64,000 nt of DNA from Dicyema japonicum (GCA_011109175.1 RDEW01000002.1:1651925-1715924), one strand, 5' to 3'; shown: positions 48,890 to 62,355, numbered from the stretch's first letter. Made by a program: numbers and translations. The notes: generated by a model from the sequence alone, not told the origin.

Positions 48890-49650
48890 CTTGTGTTGTT
48901 GGTCTAATAAAAGGAATATTCAAACGTGTTATTTCAAGACGATCCTTAAATATCCCGCGGAGAAAATGAATGTATCCACTTGTCTTTTTTCAGAATTATC
49001 TCGGAATCCATACATGAAGTTCAATGAAATCGATGACGATACAATGTCGTGGATTGAACTGATGGAAACCAGAGGAGCAATTCTTAATGACGCAATTATT
49101 CTTACAAAGGGGGGGGGGGGCTTTGCAAAGGAACTCTAAATAGCTGATTTTAAAGCCAGTCGTGGATGGTTTTAAAAATTTTAGCTAACATATATCAGGT
49201 TGGCTAAAGAAAAGCGCAAAATACTACTCGTAATTGACCAATGTCCATCTCACAAGATTTTTCAAATTTACAGAAGTTGAAATAATGTTTTTTACCGCCG
49301 AATGTTTCATGTTTTTACATAAATTCAAATTTCTTGAAATGATTTAAAATATTGAACTCGGAAAATCATCATTCGAGGCATATAAAGAAATCCAGAAGAT
49401 GAGTTTCTTCTCTCTGGGTATATAATGAAGAGATCCTGGAAAATTTGTATGAAAATGATGAAGACACAGAATGCATTAATGGTGGAGAACAAAAAATGAA
49501 CAGGTCGTTTAGAGTACGATGCAGTGAATTCTGTCTATATTGAGGAAGTACTTCAAACAGAAGGATGAAGTTAACTCCAATTCAGAAATCATATGTGAAC
49601 ATCTCAATGATTCCTTTGAGCTCACAAAGTATCACTAAACATTTGACCGA
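48890..49650 (+). pseudogene. Pogo/Tigger-like transposase remnant
   Basis: One frame encodes a CENP-B/Tc5-type helix-turn-helix (WIELMETRGAILNDAIILTK, then FAKEL, then FKASRGWFKNF in another phase after a stop). Downstream, KRKILLVIDQCPSH is the second-aspartate DDE block of pogo-type transposases. Frameshifts and stops make it non-functional. A run of eight or nine G at about 49111 marks one frame break. Confidence 0.8.
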
Positions 49651-50239
49651 ATCTACAGTACATAGTAAAAACTAAATACTTGTGTTGTTTTTTCAAGTGC
49701 ATAAAATAATCCACAGATTTTTTGGAATAGTCCGCATGCTTGGAAGTAAAATGTCTATTTAGTTTGCTAGGAACCATTTATTTAAATTTTTTAGCAGGGG
49801 GCACACCGTTTGACAATCTCTTTCTTGTAGGGTACCATTTCCACAAGGGAATTTCAGTGACTTGAAAGTCGTGAAGAAGATCATTGATATATTCACTAAA
49901 GAAGAATAGAGGTGACGGGAAGAAATAGAGGGTTCTCGAAATCCCGTCGCAAGATGGCGAAACGGATAAAATGACTCTCTCTGTTGGTGCCTAATAACGA
50001 TTCGTTCATACCTCCAGACACTCAGAACACTGGGAGTTATTTCCGCATGAGTGGGAGCCCAATGTTTTGGAAGACTCATTATGTCGTTCTGTCTCACCTT
50101 TCCGTTCACGAAACCCTGTTAATTGTTTACAACTACATCGTGTTGATTTTTCCCGGATCCATCGTTCATCTTTTAAATGTAAAGTTTCATTGAACGGTTT
50201 GGAATTTTACTGGAGGAAGATAACATTTACTATTTCTGC
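49651..50239. other. Transposon debris, unresolved
   Basis: Open frames on both strands (49759-50109 minus, 49984-50276 plus) without recognisable motifs, adjoining the RT fragment below. Confidence 0.35.
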
Positions 50240-50490
50240 TTTCTACCTGTTAACTGTTGGACCAAGATCTGGATGAGATTGTCGGTTGTTAACGCTAAGC
50301 AAAGTGGGAGCAGAGAATTCCCTTGCTGTACTCCTGCAAGAGTTAGTCACGTACTCTTCAAAGATCAGGAGATCTTTGATACTTAGGTAGGGTTTATCAA
50401 TTTAATTATCTCCTGAAGTTTTCGGAGACAAGTCTTGAGGAGTCTTTCCAGGGAGTTGAAGGCGTTGGGTATGTCGGATATATATTTGAT
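50240..50490 (-). mobile_element. Retrotransposon RT fragment, QQG block
   Basis: Minus frames read SDIPNAFNSLERLLKTC and, in another phase, AGVQQGNSLLPLCLALTTD. This is the DxxNAFN and QQGxxxxPLxxxL pair of the RT lineage whose IDD block is at 15000-15450. Confidence 0.65.
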
Positions 50491-51542
50491 TCGATGTCAT
50501 TCAAACTGAGAAAACAGATCGTGGAGAATGAATGGTCGCCTCGTGGCAATGAAGAAAGTCAACTCACAATAGAGTCAAGGACATCGGGCACGAACGAGTT
50601 TTGGGGACACCTTAAGCGCTAAACGTCTGCAAAACGGTCCCGACATTAAGTACAAAATCGATATTACTGGAAGACCGAAAGTGAACCAGAATACTCATGA
50701 ATCCGTCACTTCTTCCTAAGTAGATATTTCATACAACAGAAACGCGTCACAACCACGTGGCTAACTGTATTTTGATTTCACAAAAAGTAACTTGTCTCAT
50801 TCAACCACGACAAAGAAATATGGCCTCTGACGTAGTTTGGGAAATCTGGACTAACACGAGGACCCCTAACAGGTCATGCTTATCATTCCATTTTCGCTAA
50901 AATCAAATAAATCGATTTTATTAGTAGGGCGATTTTTGTCAATAAAGTCAAAAATTGATATGTTCTTAAATATTGTTTAAAACTTATGAAAATGTAGTTT
51001 TTAATCAAAAATATTACATTAATCAAAAGTTCAAACTTTTAGGTAATGAAAAAAGGTCAAAATTTAATTTTTAGGTCAATAAATTCTTAGGGAATTTGCG
51101 ATTGATCGCGAGACGCTGTTGAACATATTCAGATTACACTATTCTGTATTTTAATAAAGATTTTGATTTGTTTTTTATATTAATAAATTTTTTTGTAGAT
51201 AAATTTACATAGAGGTCAAAATTTTGAAATTTAAAAGTCAATTTTTAGGTCAAAATTTCTGATTAATAAATTCAAAATAAAAATCGCCCTAATTATTAGT
51301 AAAATAGTGATAGAATATCTGGGTGACCACATGTGATAGTAAAATGATTAGAATAACCAAAATTGAAAATTAATGAGAAATTCCTGTGGTTTCCCATTGT
51401 TTAAAGAATATTTTTGATAAAATATAAAATAAATAATATTAAATAATAAATTTATTAGAATATTTTATGAATTTAATTAATCCTATTATGACAATAATTT
51501 TATAATTATTATTTAAAATTAAATAAAATCTAATTAAAATTA
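50491..51542. other. AT-rich region upstream of the CLC gene
   Basis: 50900-51540 is strongly AT-rich with repeated short motifs (GGTCAAAATTT several times at 51050-51260), probably an old repeat. The last part is the CLC 5' flank; no promoter element can be named. Confidence 0.45.
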
Positions 51543-54112
51543 ATGGAAGTTCACCTTTCCGATGACGAATTTATTGATGTTGCCGTAGATGGTCGTCAGC
51601 TGCTCCACGGTGTAGCCGACCACTCGAAGGGTTAGCTTGTCTGTATAATCTTAGGGTCGTTCACTCTTAAGGATCTGCCAGGCGTGAATTACGACGACTT
51701 TCATACAATAGATTGGCAGAAGAATTTCCAGCGAAACCGATTTAGACACCGCCAAATAGTCTTGGAATCAAAAAAATCATACTTTGGGCTGCTATACTAT
51801 GTATTCGACTCCTCCTCGGCCTGGATTTGCATTCTAATGGTCGGCCTTCTCTGTGGACTAGTGGCTGCCTACATTGATATGGCCTACGTGTGGATGGGTT
51901 CTCTTCTTCATGGCACTTGCACCAAGGACGTACTTCTCACCAGTGAGGACTGCTGTTGGTCTATGAACAACACTGCCAACCATAAAATGTGTCCAAATGT
52001 ATGGATAAATGTTTATCTAGTGATAATCAGTGGAAGTCATGGGGACAATTGGTAGGAGCTAGTGAAAGTGGCACATATTATTTCAACTACTTCATTTTCT
52101 GCCTCTTCTCTGTCCTATATACCACATTTGCTGCCATGATGGTCAAATTCTTTGCCCCCTACGCCTCTGGTCAGGTATTCCTGAGGTAACTCTTTTCTTA
52201 TTCGTAGATGAAGACCATCCTCAGTGGATACATAATCAGAGGCTACCTCAGCAGCTGGACCTTCGTTATAAAGTGTTTCGGGATTGTGCTTTCTTCAGCA
52301 GGGGGACTGTCTCTCGGAAAGGAGGGTCCCTTCGTCCAGATCTGTAGCTCCATAGCCAACATTATTTCCGAACTGTTCCCCAAACTCAGGACAAACGAAA
52401 TCAAGAAAAGAGAGGTCGGGTTTCTGATTATCTCAGGTCCTTTCGTCTGCAGTGGCTGCTGGGGTGTCTGTGGCTTTCGGGGCACCGGTTGGAGGAGTTC
52501 TTTTCAGTTTGGAGGAAGTGAGCTACTTCTTCCCCTTAAAAACCCTCTGGCGTTCATTCTTCTGTGCTTTGGTTGCTGCTTTTTCCCTCCACCTGTCCGG
52601 TGTTAACAGGGGGAAGCAGGACATTCTGTTCTACTTGGGCTACAATGACAGTATCCACTACGTTGAGCTGATCGTCTTCACTCTGATTGGAATACTCGGG
52701 GTACTCTTGGATTACGAAAGACTAGGGATTCTACGGAGTGCTGTTCATTAAGCTAAACATAATGTATTGTACTCTCAGGAAGAACTCGATTATTGGCAGG
52801 TTCCCCATAACTGAGGTATTATGTGTGGTGATGGCAGGTTACCATAGTTACCCTGTTGACAGTCCTCTGTTCATATCCATTCGTCTTCACAAGACAGGAC
52901 ACAAACTCGTTTATTAGGCAGTTGTTCGCCAAATGTGAGATTGGGAATGATTCGCCTCTCTGTGACTACAAGTGGGATCTGAGTAATCTGAATGGGAAAC
53001 AGGACAACCCCCAGCTGGGACCAGGAATATACACGTCAATGTGGCAGTTGTTTATCATTCTGATACTTAAACTGATATTCACGACCGTCACGTTCGGTCT
53101 TAAGGTTAAGTTTGCCTAATGGTAGGTCCCTGCTGGACTGTTTATCCCAACTATATGTGGTGGGGCCATTATTGGACGGATTGTTGGCATTGGAGTACAG
53201 CAGATCGCCAGGTAGGCTGTAAGGTTATGTAGACAATACTCATTGACTGATGTCAACTCCGCAATACTGATAAACCCGGGAATATATGCCCTTGTGGGGG
53301 CTTCGGCTACGTTAGGAGGGGTCACAAGGATGACGGGTACTCTTGGTGGTAATGCAGTGTCCCTGGTTGTGATTATGTATGAAATGACGGCGGGAATATC
53401 TTACATTATCCCGATAATGGTGGCCACGATGACTTCAAAGTGGATTGCCGATTGGTTTGGGAAGGAGGGAATGTCGTTTTGTTGGTGTATTTTGTAGATA
53501 TGACCGACACATCCACATGAACGGGTTCCCCTTTCTCGATGGGAAGGAGGAGATTGCTGAGAGTGGGACTGCCCACGACGTATTGCACTCTTTGAAGGAC
53601 GACGCTGGGGATCTGACTGTGATTGAGCAGAACAAGATGACCATTCTGGAAATTAGTTGGCTGATTGAGTGATATTAAGAAAATCTGTTGGATGATACGA
53701 ACTATAATGGGTTCCCTGTGGTCGTCTCTCGGCACTGTCGTGTGCTAGCAGGATTCGTCTACCGAAGGGACCTTGAGTTTGCCTTGGAACGGCTCTCCTC
53801 AGTTCCTGAAACCACGATTGTGTACTTTTCAGGTCCTCGCTCCGATCAGTACAAATCCACCAGACTTTCAGTGATTTTAGACCAGGTTTCATGCTTTGTT
53901 CAAAAATAGAGTCCAATCACTGTGACTGTGTATGCCTCCATCCATGTGATCTTGGAAATGTTCCAAAAGTTGGGGATAAGACAACTGTTGGTGACCAAAA
54001 ACAAGTAATTAAGTGAATAAGGTGTAGTGAGGTTGTTGGGATCATCACTAAGAAGGACTTTGTCCAGTACATCGTGGATTTGAGGAAGCGTACTAAATTA
54101 TTAAGACATTAA
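51543..54112 (+). CDS. CLCN: CLC-type chloride/proton exchanger (CLC-3/4/5 group)
   Basis: Twelve placed introns of 21-25 nt (including 51631-51654, 52186-52207, 52415-52436) link exons that follow CLC-3/4/5 from the FHTIDW N-terminal block onward. The gating glutamate is present ([11 protein letters not shown]), as is the internal proton glutamate ([19 protein letters not shown]). [12 protein letters not shown] and GGVTRMTVSLVVI follow, and two CBS domains close the protein ([29 protein letters not shown]). This pattern is a 2Cl-/H+ antiporter of endosomes or the surface, about 755-766 residues. Two faults: the selectivity motif GSGIP appears as GGTCAGGTATTCC, one base short of frame (near 52171), and the junction near 51985-52019 needs either one more A or a 32-nt intron. 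Confidence 0.93.
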
Positions 54113-55090
54113 TTATTTTCATATTTTAATTTTGGTTTATTAATATTTAAATTATTTTAATTATGAATTAGTCATGTGGTCGTTTTGTGGCTTTTTATTG
54201 TTAGAATCTTAATGAATCGTGGTCTTTTCAGTGTTGGTCGGAGTTATAGTTTGGTATTTTAAATAAACTTCATTCGACTGTAAAGACACGTGGAGACTGT
54301 TATTTGTGCCACATTGATGACGAGGGTCTCAGATTCCCACGTTATCAAGGCAGCATTCTCGATATAATCTTTAGACATGATCCTGGGCTTTATAGAGTAA
54401 CCAATGAGGGGTTCATCCAATCAGTAGTGTTGAGAAACTTTGTGGAGTATGGTAATTGTATACATATGTGGATTTATGTCGTCTGATATAGTGGCACGTG
54501 TTAGCTCTGAGGACATCACGTTGGACCCTGTAACAGAAGAGGCTACTGATTAGATGTGGAGAGGGAATAAGGATGAGTTGCCAGTTGATTTTTCTAAGAG
54601 GTGTAGACTTTCTCGTATCACCTTGTTGATTCTTGGCGGTTTTTGGTGACTAACCTCGTAAAACATGGAAGTGCCCATAGTTACGATTGAACCACCTAGG
54701 ATGGAGTCTGACCCATTCTCACCGATAACTCTATGTGAACCCTTATTGATGTCTCCTCTATCTTTGAATTAACGGTCAGTTCTGCTAAGGAGAGCTTCGT
54801 TCCCCCTTTGACGAAGCGGTTAAGAGATTTTGCTAATGATGCACTATAAATCGTTATCTTCAACCTAGAAAGTACATTAGTCTATCTGGGATAGGGAGTT
54901 TGGGTGTTTGATTACACCTTCTTTGAAATCGAGAGGTCACTATGGCTGTCAGACTGCAGGTGACTGACGTCTCTCAACACTTATCATAGGAGGTCACTGT
55001 CCTTTTAGTGTGGCATTTGCGTCACCACCACCCACGGTAGTAATATTCCTGTAGCGATTGTTTACCTGTAATTTCTCTCCCTTTAAGTAT
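54113..55090. other. Intergenic between CLC and the right repeat arm
   Basis: No coding structure recognised. A 60-codon plus frame at 54304 lacks support. Two CACGTG sites lie here (54290, 54494). Confidence 0.45.
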
Positions 55091-57942
55091 GCGAAGATGT
55101 AATCATCAAAGTAATCTTCTCATGAGGGATCTATTTGGACTCCCTGCTATCATTATCCTGGACAATTTGTTTATAAGTCTAAACAGATGAGAACCTTAAA
55201 GAACTCCTTTGGCGAGAAAACTTCTTTGATTGCCTGTTGTTACATATTACTCGGCCTTGTTTTCGCACAGGACTTGAAAATAAGAATAACAACTTGCAAT
55301 CGTCCTTAACAGAATCTCTACTTTTTTAGACAAAAATGCATTTTTGGCTTACTATCAGTTTAAATAGATGGAACCCCCAAGCCCTGACTTAAAAACTATA
55401 TTGTATCCACTGACTCCTCGAATTCGCAATGAAGACTCTTACATAGCAAAACTTTAGTTTGAAAAATCGACTGATCCCAGTTCAGATCTTCGATCTCCAA
55501 AAAATCTCCTTGTATGTTTAGTCAGCGACCCAACTTTCTGAAGCTCCTTCTTTTGTTTCTGAAAGGAGTGCACTCCTATATGATCTATCGGAATTCCTCT
55601 CGTGAGCCAATTTTTATATCAATGAGTTTCCTAGTTCCTTGCAGAAACGTAAGACACTTGCCAATTCTCAACGTTGCCTTCTCAGAAAGGAGGCTGAAGA
55701 TGGATGACCTCGATGAGGGAAGGGCAAATCTCCAGGCAGAACAAGCATACTAGACTTATTCTACATATCATATCTGGTCTCTAATCATCGTTCATTACAT
55801 TTTTATGTGGTGACTGGAGCGCAAAAGTCGGTTATTGTCCATTGAGAGAACCCTGTCTTAGATATTTCGTCTGGGACGCCCCGGTGCGGATAGCCTCTTT
55901 CTCCAACCTTGCTATGACAGCAACTAACCCAGGCTCAGTCTCGGAATAGGTCAAAACCCTAAAAAGGAAGAAATACGAATATCTCGGTGGAGAATTAATT
56001 TTTGAACCAGTCACCATGGAAACATCAGGACTCATGAGAAGCAGATCACTGACCCTACAGAACCGTATCGGATCGTTCATTGCAAAGAGGAAAAAGGATA
56101 CGAGAGGAAAGAACTGCTCATTGAGCGCATTCCCTTACAGTCGTCATGGGTTTTTTCCATTGTCCAAGGCTGCTACCTTTATACGAAGAATCTCCCAAAC
56201 TGGATGAGGATTTCGCAGAGATGAACGATCTACTCTCTCCGATATCCGGAAGTCAAGAAGCATTCATGTTTGCATCCACAAAAGACACGAATCCAAGCCA
56301 CCTCCTATCTTACCTGTCTCATTAACGATATATCGAGTGGCCATAAGCGACAAGTCAACTGGGAAAATCAATCTCCTCCATCAATGAAGCTCAAAATATG
56401 GATTTCCTAGACAAAGTTGTGTTTTCAGATTTACTTTACCTTCTCCCAACTCAGCCAGGCAGGAACCTTCTCCGTCGTCTTAGGATTGTCTTAAAACTCC
56501 TGGAGTGTGGCACGAAGGCTGCCCTCCGATTTCTTACTTCTGACAACACTCTTTCCCTCTCTCTTTATGTTAAAGGGGAAACATCAGGTGCATAGAGAAC
56601 ATATTGTACCACCTCCATCTTCTTGTTTTAAGGATTGTCAATGGGGATATTCACATATATGTAGGAGACATCTTGTATGGCAGGAACCTCTACACGTTTA
56701 AACGGAAGAATCCGCCCGATTGCTGTCGGAAATTACTACGTCTATGTTTGAAAATTGAGGAAACCGTGTAACTATCCGCCTCACATCAGCCTTGTCCTTA
56801 GTGCAGGTTGGAGTGGGGCTCAGAAATCGTTGCGAGGCTGAAATCCATTCAACAAGATCTTCGATTCCCTGGACTCTGAGGGAAACCCTATTGCTATAAA
56901 CTGGATATCTCCAATATTTTAACAGTTTCGATGGGATTGCCTCTTGAACCATGTGGTCGCGGGGAACAGGCTTCCAGGGAGTAGTTCGATAACACTCTTG
57001 TTTGTTTTCGTTGCCGGAACTTTCAAAGATCAGTACCGGGAGAAGATCACGGACGTTAGTGAATTGTCTTTCCCCTGGGCTTGTTTTGGTGAACTCTTCG
57101 TTAAGCTCTCTATCAAAAAGGCGAAGTCTTGATTTACACGTGGCGTTTTGTCTGCCGAAAAAGTATCTCGTTCTCGCCGGCCTTCAGGCTCTGGGACTTC
57201 CTTGATACCATCGATTCAACCGTAAAGTCCTTTCAATGTCCGGTTTGGCAATCAAGGCTGGAGACAGTCCAAACTTTTGACTCTCTGGGTGACATCGGCC
57301 TAAGATCTGCCGCCAAAATACGCTTCGAGCTTTTCTTGGTGAGTGGATGTGTTAGCCTTTCGTCGGAAATTTTACACGACATTTCGCGGTCTTTCTTCGA
57401 AAAGGCTTTCTCAGAAACCCGAACAAGATGTGGGGATTGTGCTATCGCTCCCCGACAAACAAACTTTCTTGAAGTCTTGTAACGAAATAGAAATCACTTC
57501 ATGTCGGGACTTTGCTTGACAATGAGAGTCTTCGCATCGGTATTTCACATCCCTTGTCTCGATGTTTGTGAAGCTTATCGATACAGATGTGGGGAGATGA
57601 TTGATGGGAGATACAGATGTGGGAGAATATACACCATCTCATGCAAGAAAAGCCATGAAATGCTATTATTAAACGTGGTCTTGAAGATGTTGGTTTCCCT
57701 TACATTATCGAACCTGTTGGACTTGATCGAGGAGATGGAAAGACCAGACGAGATGACGATCTTTTCATTTACCCTAGGACGATCTCTTGTATGTGATGTA
57801 ACTAGTGTTGATACTTTTCCTCGAAAAATTTAATTTCCACCACAAACTCCATTGACTCTGACAATCGGAGAAAGCTGGATAAATATTCTACGTTTGATGA
57901 CCCTTTCCGTTTCGTCCTAATTGCAATTGTGACTTCATGTGA
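55091..57942 (+). repeat. Right arm of large inverted repeat
   Basis: Reverse complement of 1-3086. It lacks the 224-bp duplication of the left arm and has about 25 extra bases near 57245. Plus-strand frames 55514-55753 and 57501-57833, and minus-strand frame 55832-56080, are the counterparts of frames in the left arm. They differ from those by only a few residues, but no family is recognised and I would not call them genes. Confidence 0.92.
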
Positions 57943-58143
57943 GGCCGAGTCTGTCAATAGAGGTGTTCTCCGAAACATTGGAGACGCAATCTCGTCAAGG
58001 CTGGGAGATCCTGGGAGCGATGTTGATTCTGCAAACATCTTGGAATTGGGGCATGCTCACGATCCTCATAGTTCTTTCAATTTTGCTTTTGATGAGATTC
58101 AAACCTGATTCTTGTGCATCCGATACTTCCTTTGTTAAGAACT

Positions 58144-58215
58144 CAGGATTTCCATGTCTCCTGAGTGAGTCGTCTGAGTGAGTCGTCTCGTAAGCATAGG
58201 AGACAGGGAAATCCT
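58144..58215. repeat. Imperfect hairpin with internal direct repeats
   Basis: GGATTTCCATGTCTCCT (about 58147-58163) pairs with AGGAGACAGGGAAATCC (about 58198-58214), with one mismatch. The loop and the following bases carry GAGTGAGTCGTCT three times (to about 58232). Confidence 0.75.
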
Positions 58216-58479
58216 GAGTGAGTCGTCTCGTCTATGCTTAAGAGACGAAAGGGATCATATATAAGTAGACATACAGTGCATTAAACAAAACTTGACAAAC
58301 ATTATTCAAAATCTGGATTAGGAGTTAACTATAAGGGTTTTAATTTGTCCGTCTTTGAGGTCTGGACACTTCTGACGTCCCCCATCTCCTAATTACTGCG
58401 CGTTCTTTCGTGGGAATCCACGAATTCTGTTTTCATATCTGTTTCACTGGGGCAAGAATCCAGTTCTCCTCAATGCTCA

Positions 58480-59980
58480 GGACGTCTGGTACTATTAACA
58501 GTTTCGAGTTCGGTCCGACGGAGTTGGGAAGTCTGATATGATGTTAAATAACAGAGGGATCAGCACAGAGCCCTGCAGAACTCCTCTGTTTAGTGAAACA
58601 TCTCTGGAAACATTTCCTCCGATGTGCACTTGAGAAGTCCGTCCCGTTAGGAAGTCCCTTAGCCATATGAATGGTTGTTTTGGAATATCTGCAGCCATAA
58701 GCCTTGATAGGAAGGCTTCGTGCCACACACTATCGAAGGCCTTGGATAAATCCAGGCACACCATGTTTAGTTGTCTCTTGAATGTCACTCCTAGTTACGT
58801 TACTCACTCCTTTAGTACGTTCACATACATTTGGTGAATGCAATCGGTACAACAAGACTTTCCAGGCCTAAAGCCCCGTTGTTACGGAAAAGGAAATCGC
58901 TCTCTTTCTATATCCCGCCGGCACAGCCTCTCGAAGACAATTCGCTCAATAATCTTGGATATCGAGCATATGAGGCTGATCGACCAAGGCCTCCAGTCCT
59001 TTGAAAATTTTCATGTTGACGTGGTCGAAGCCTGAAGCATTGGTTTGCATGCTCTATGTCATAACCTCCTCGAGGATGATTTTCTTCTCCAACATGTTTG
59101 AGGTCGTATAGTGGGTAAATTGTAGAGTACAAGTGACTCATCATCTGTTCACATGGGATCAATAACAGTAGGTTGATTCCATGGATTTTGTCCAATTCGC
59201 TTTTGAAGATTGATGCGGCTTCTTCCACAGAGTTCGATTTTTCCAGGAGGGATCTTTGGCGTCCAATTTGGTTATCTCGTCTCTCCGTCTATGCTCCATT
59301 GCCAATTTCATTCTCTTTTCGATGGCTCTTTTGGTTATTTTGAGCCTTTCTGTGAGCACCATGTGATCCATCCGAGCAACACATCTTCTTCACCTCGTCG
59401 ATTTCTTTCTTTAATTAGTCCCAAGGAAATAGGCGGAATGTCAATACTTTTCTTACTGTTTCCATTGGAGAATATCTTAGCATATACTTGTAAGTATGTC
59501 CCTATGATGTTTGTAAGATCCAGGTTCATATTTTCAATTCCATTTGTTGACATGAGTTCCTTCGTCCACCTTTGAGGGTTCCTTATAAGATAATTCCGGT
59601 AGTGTTCCCAGTCGATATGTGATATGTCGCATTTAAGTCTTCTATGACATCTGGCACCAGGTTCAGAACCAGTTCTTGTGGTATATGGTCACTGCCGATA
59701 TCCCACATAATTGGTCTCTCCACAGAAGTTTACACTAGCGGGATACAAGGAACACACCAAGCATGTCTCCACCATAGTGAGAAAATCTCTCAGCCATGGT
59801 TTTCAGTCTTCGTCCGTCACCATTGGTTTTGTAGCATCCGTAACTCACGTTCTTGACATTTAGGTCGTCCACCAGAATAGATTGCATTTCTTTAAAAAAA
59901 TTCGGTAATCTGTAGAGCAGTTTCTTATATCCTTTGAATACAGACCCCCGATATTTATCCACGAACATCAACAACGTATT
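58480..59980 (-). mobile_element. LINE with endonuclease and reverse transcriptase remnants
   Basis: Reading the minus strand from 59974: an endonuclease-like block (ILVDDLNVKNVSYGCYKTNG), a charged linker (RLKITKRAIEKRMKLAMEH, then EEAASIFKSELDKIHG), and an RT block with LNMVCLDLSKAFDSVWHEAF, IWLRDFLTGRTSQVHI and GVLQGSVLIPLLFNI (58788-58495). Order and motifs are those of a Jockey/CR1-type LINE, in several broken frames. Confidence 0.85.
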
Positions 59981-60205
59981 TCAATGGACACGAATTCGCA
60001 TTGTGTGGCCGAGACGATATTCGTGTTCCTTGTTTGTAAGTCATCACGGTAGAAGAGGGTGGTTCCCGTACCAGCCTTCCGCCCATGGTATTTCCATTGA
60101 GTGGTATCCCTCCAGGCGTTCACTTGGATTTGATTCATTAACATTTTTTGTGAAGATCAGCTTAATTATTTAGAATCCCAAATCAGCTTAGGAATGAAAA
60201 ACAGA

Positions 60206-60899
60206 TCAGGTTAGGGATTTATTATTAACCCCAGGCTTATAATATTTGGTAAGCCCAGCGCGAACAGTCATAACTAGAAACCCAAGAGTGAAAATCTGCT
60301 TGTGCGGACCAAATTCATCTTCCAATAGTACATTACAGTCTTTCGCTTCAGAAGAGAGGTGGAGAAGTAGGTGCGACCTCTTCCATTTTCGTCGCACGTC
60401 TTACCATCGCGGACATCACTTCATTACTCGGTGGAATAGTTTTCATTATGTAATCATCACCACAGAATTTTGTTACGACTTTTTTTTCTACCAGTGAGAA
60501 AGTTCCCGAGCGTATCTTTTGAAAATGCTGGGGATTTATGAGCGGTAGATCTTCCTCGTTAAGATTTTCCTATGAACCGAGTCAAAAGCCCTACGGATGT
60601 CAACCGAGCACAATAAACTTTTGAGGTGCCTGAGCTTTGACTCGAGTCCCGCCATAATAAAGTTTGTGAGGGTTTGTAAGTGCGTAGTTGTAAATAGGTC
60701 TTTCTTGAATCCGTGCTGGAAGGATTTTGCAGAAAACATGACTGTTTCTCTTCTCAAGATTTTTGATGAGGGAGGGAATCTTCCACATAATTTACAGGGA
60801 CCCCTGTTTGTTAAACACCGAGATCATTTTTCTCCGTTCGTCCATTTCCCTTTTCTTAGAGATTTTCTTTATTTCCCTATCAAGCACTCGAATTCTGTA
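60206..60899 (-). mobile_element. LINE RT part, interrupted by pogo element
   Basis: 60757-60536 encodes KSFQHGFKKDLFTTTHLQTL and SLLCSVDIRRAFDSVHRKIL, RT blocks 1-2. The preceding part in coding order resumes beyond 62356, so the element at 60900-62355 has split this LINE. 60206-60397 is an unassigned frame. Confidence 0.75.
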
Positions 60900-62355
60900 C
60901 AGTCTAACCTCTTTTTGGAACGGACCTCGAGGGTGGAACACCTCTGTTTTTGATACACCCTCGGATTTGGAATACTTCGAAAATTTTATTAGAAAATTAA
61001 TAAAATCCTTACAAAAAACATCGTTTTGGAACACTTATAATTATTTTAATTTAAAATTAAATTATAGTTTCTATATTTACTACAATTAATTTTTAAAACA
61101 CGTGCAGATTTTTGTTCATTTTTTGCTTGTCTTAAAGTTATCTACACCTTTTATGGGCTTAAACTACGATACAAAAGTTGAAATTGCTGAACTTCTTTCA
61201 AAAAAGGAGCATTCAATTCGAAAACTCGCGAGAATGTTTGACACAGAACAATCTCTAGAATCAAGAGAAACATTGTTCCATTCACCAAAAATGGACAGAT
61301 TTATTCAAATGCAGAGACTTCAGAGTCAGTCACTACTGAAACGCATATACTTTTGGATTCAAAAGTGTTGGATGTATTTCAACACCTAAGAAAACAAAAC
61401 GTTCCCATTTCCGGATTTTTAATCCAAAAAATCGTTTTTATTGTAATTCTTAAAATCATTTTATTAAGACTGAAAGTCGAATGTAAAAACGCTTTCGTGG
61501 AAGATTGAGAACTACTCTCCCGGTCGTTCTACAAAACGATCTGAAAGCTGTGAAAAAAACATTGGCATCTGGTGACGATCTGGACTCACTGAGGGACCTA
61601 GCAAAGAACAGAAGAGCTTGGACCAACCTAACTAATTCTCTTATATTTTTTGCTGCACATGCGGGGCTATAAATATTTTGTTCTCGTGAAAGTGCTAATA
61701 ATAATAATGAAAGTCGCATCTAGAATCTTACTTCAAAAATTTAAGGCTTCAAACGGATGGTTAGAAAAATTCAAATTAAGACATGAACTTGTCTGGAGAA
61801 ATAATTTCAAGTGACAGTTCCATGATTGATGAATTTTAATTCAATTTAATATCAAAATTGACGAATATAGAAAACAAATGTAACTGTAAGAACAGCCATT
61901 GATAACAAATAAAATTGAGAAAAACTTTTTAAATATGTTGCCGGATTGTCTTAAAGATTTTTATGATTCTAGAAAAATATTGAAGAGAAGACCTGGCCGA
62001 CCAAGGACTCGGTGGCTATCCACGGTGGAAGACGTCACGGGAATGCCTACATCAAGGGTACTCCAAATTGCAACGGATCGAGGAGAGTGGAGGAAACTCG
62101 TTTATGAGATCTCCAAGGGTCGGATACTACTAAATTGGACAACATAACATAGAAAAATATTCATGCGCAATTTGAAGCTTAAAAATTACTGATAACTTTA
62201 AAAAATGTTAGTTTTCCGTTAAATTCTAAGGTCTTTAATCAACGAAGTATAGTACTCAATAATAACAAATTTTTGTACGATTTTTGGAGTAACCGCTATT
62301 TTTAGAACAACCTCTGTTTTTGGAACACTTGGTGCTCCAAATGGAGGTTAGACTG
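60900..62355 (+). mobile_element. Pogo-like DNA transposon with terminal inverted repeats, nested scraps inside
   Basis: Left end CAGTCTAACCTC (60900) and right end GAGGTTAGACTG (to 62355) are inverted copies; a TA precedes the left end. Near both ends there are further TTTTTGGAACAC-type pieces. Inside, 61160-61250 encodes a CENP-B-type helix-turn-helix (NYDTKVEIAELLSKKEHSIR). 61735-61810 encodes FKASNGWLEKFKLRH, the Tc5-type second helix domain. Between them lies a LINE C-terminal fragment (61480-61680), and another LINE tail (GRPRTRWLSTVEDVTG) lies at 61985-62147. The element is inserted in a LINE on the minus strand. Confidence 0.8.
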
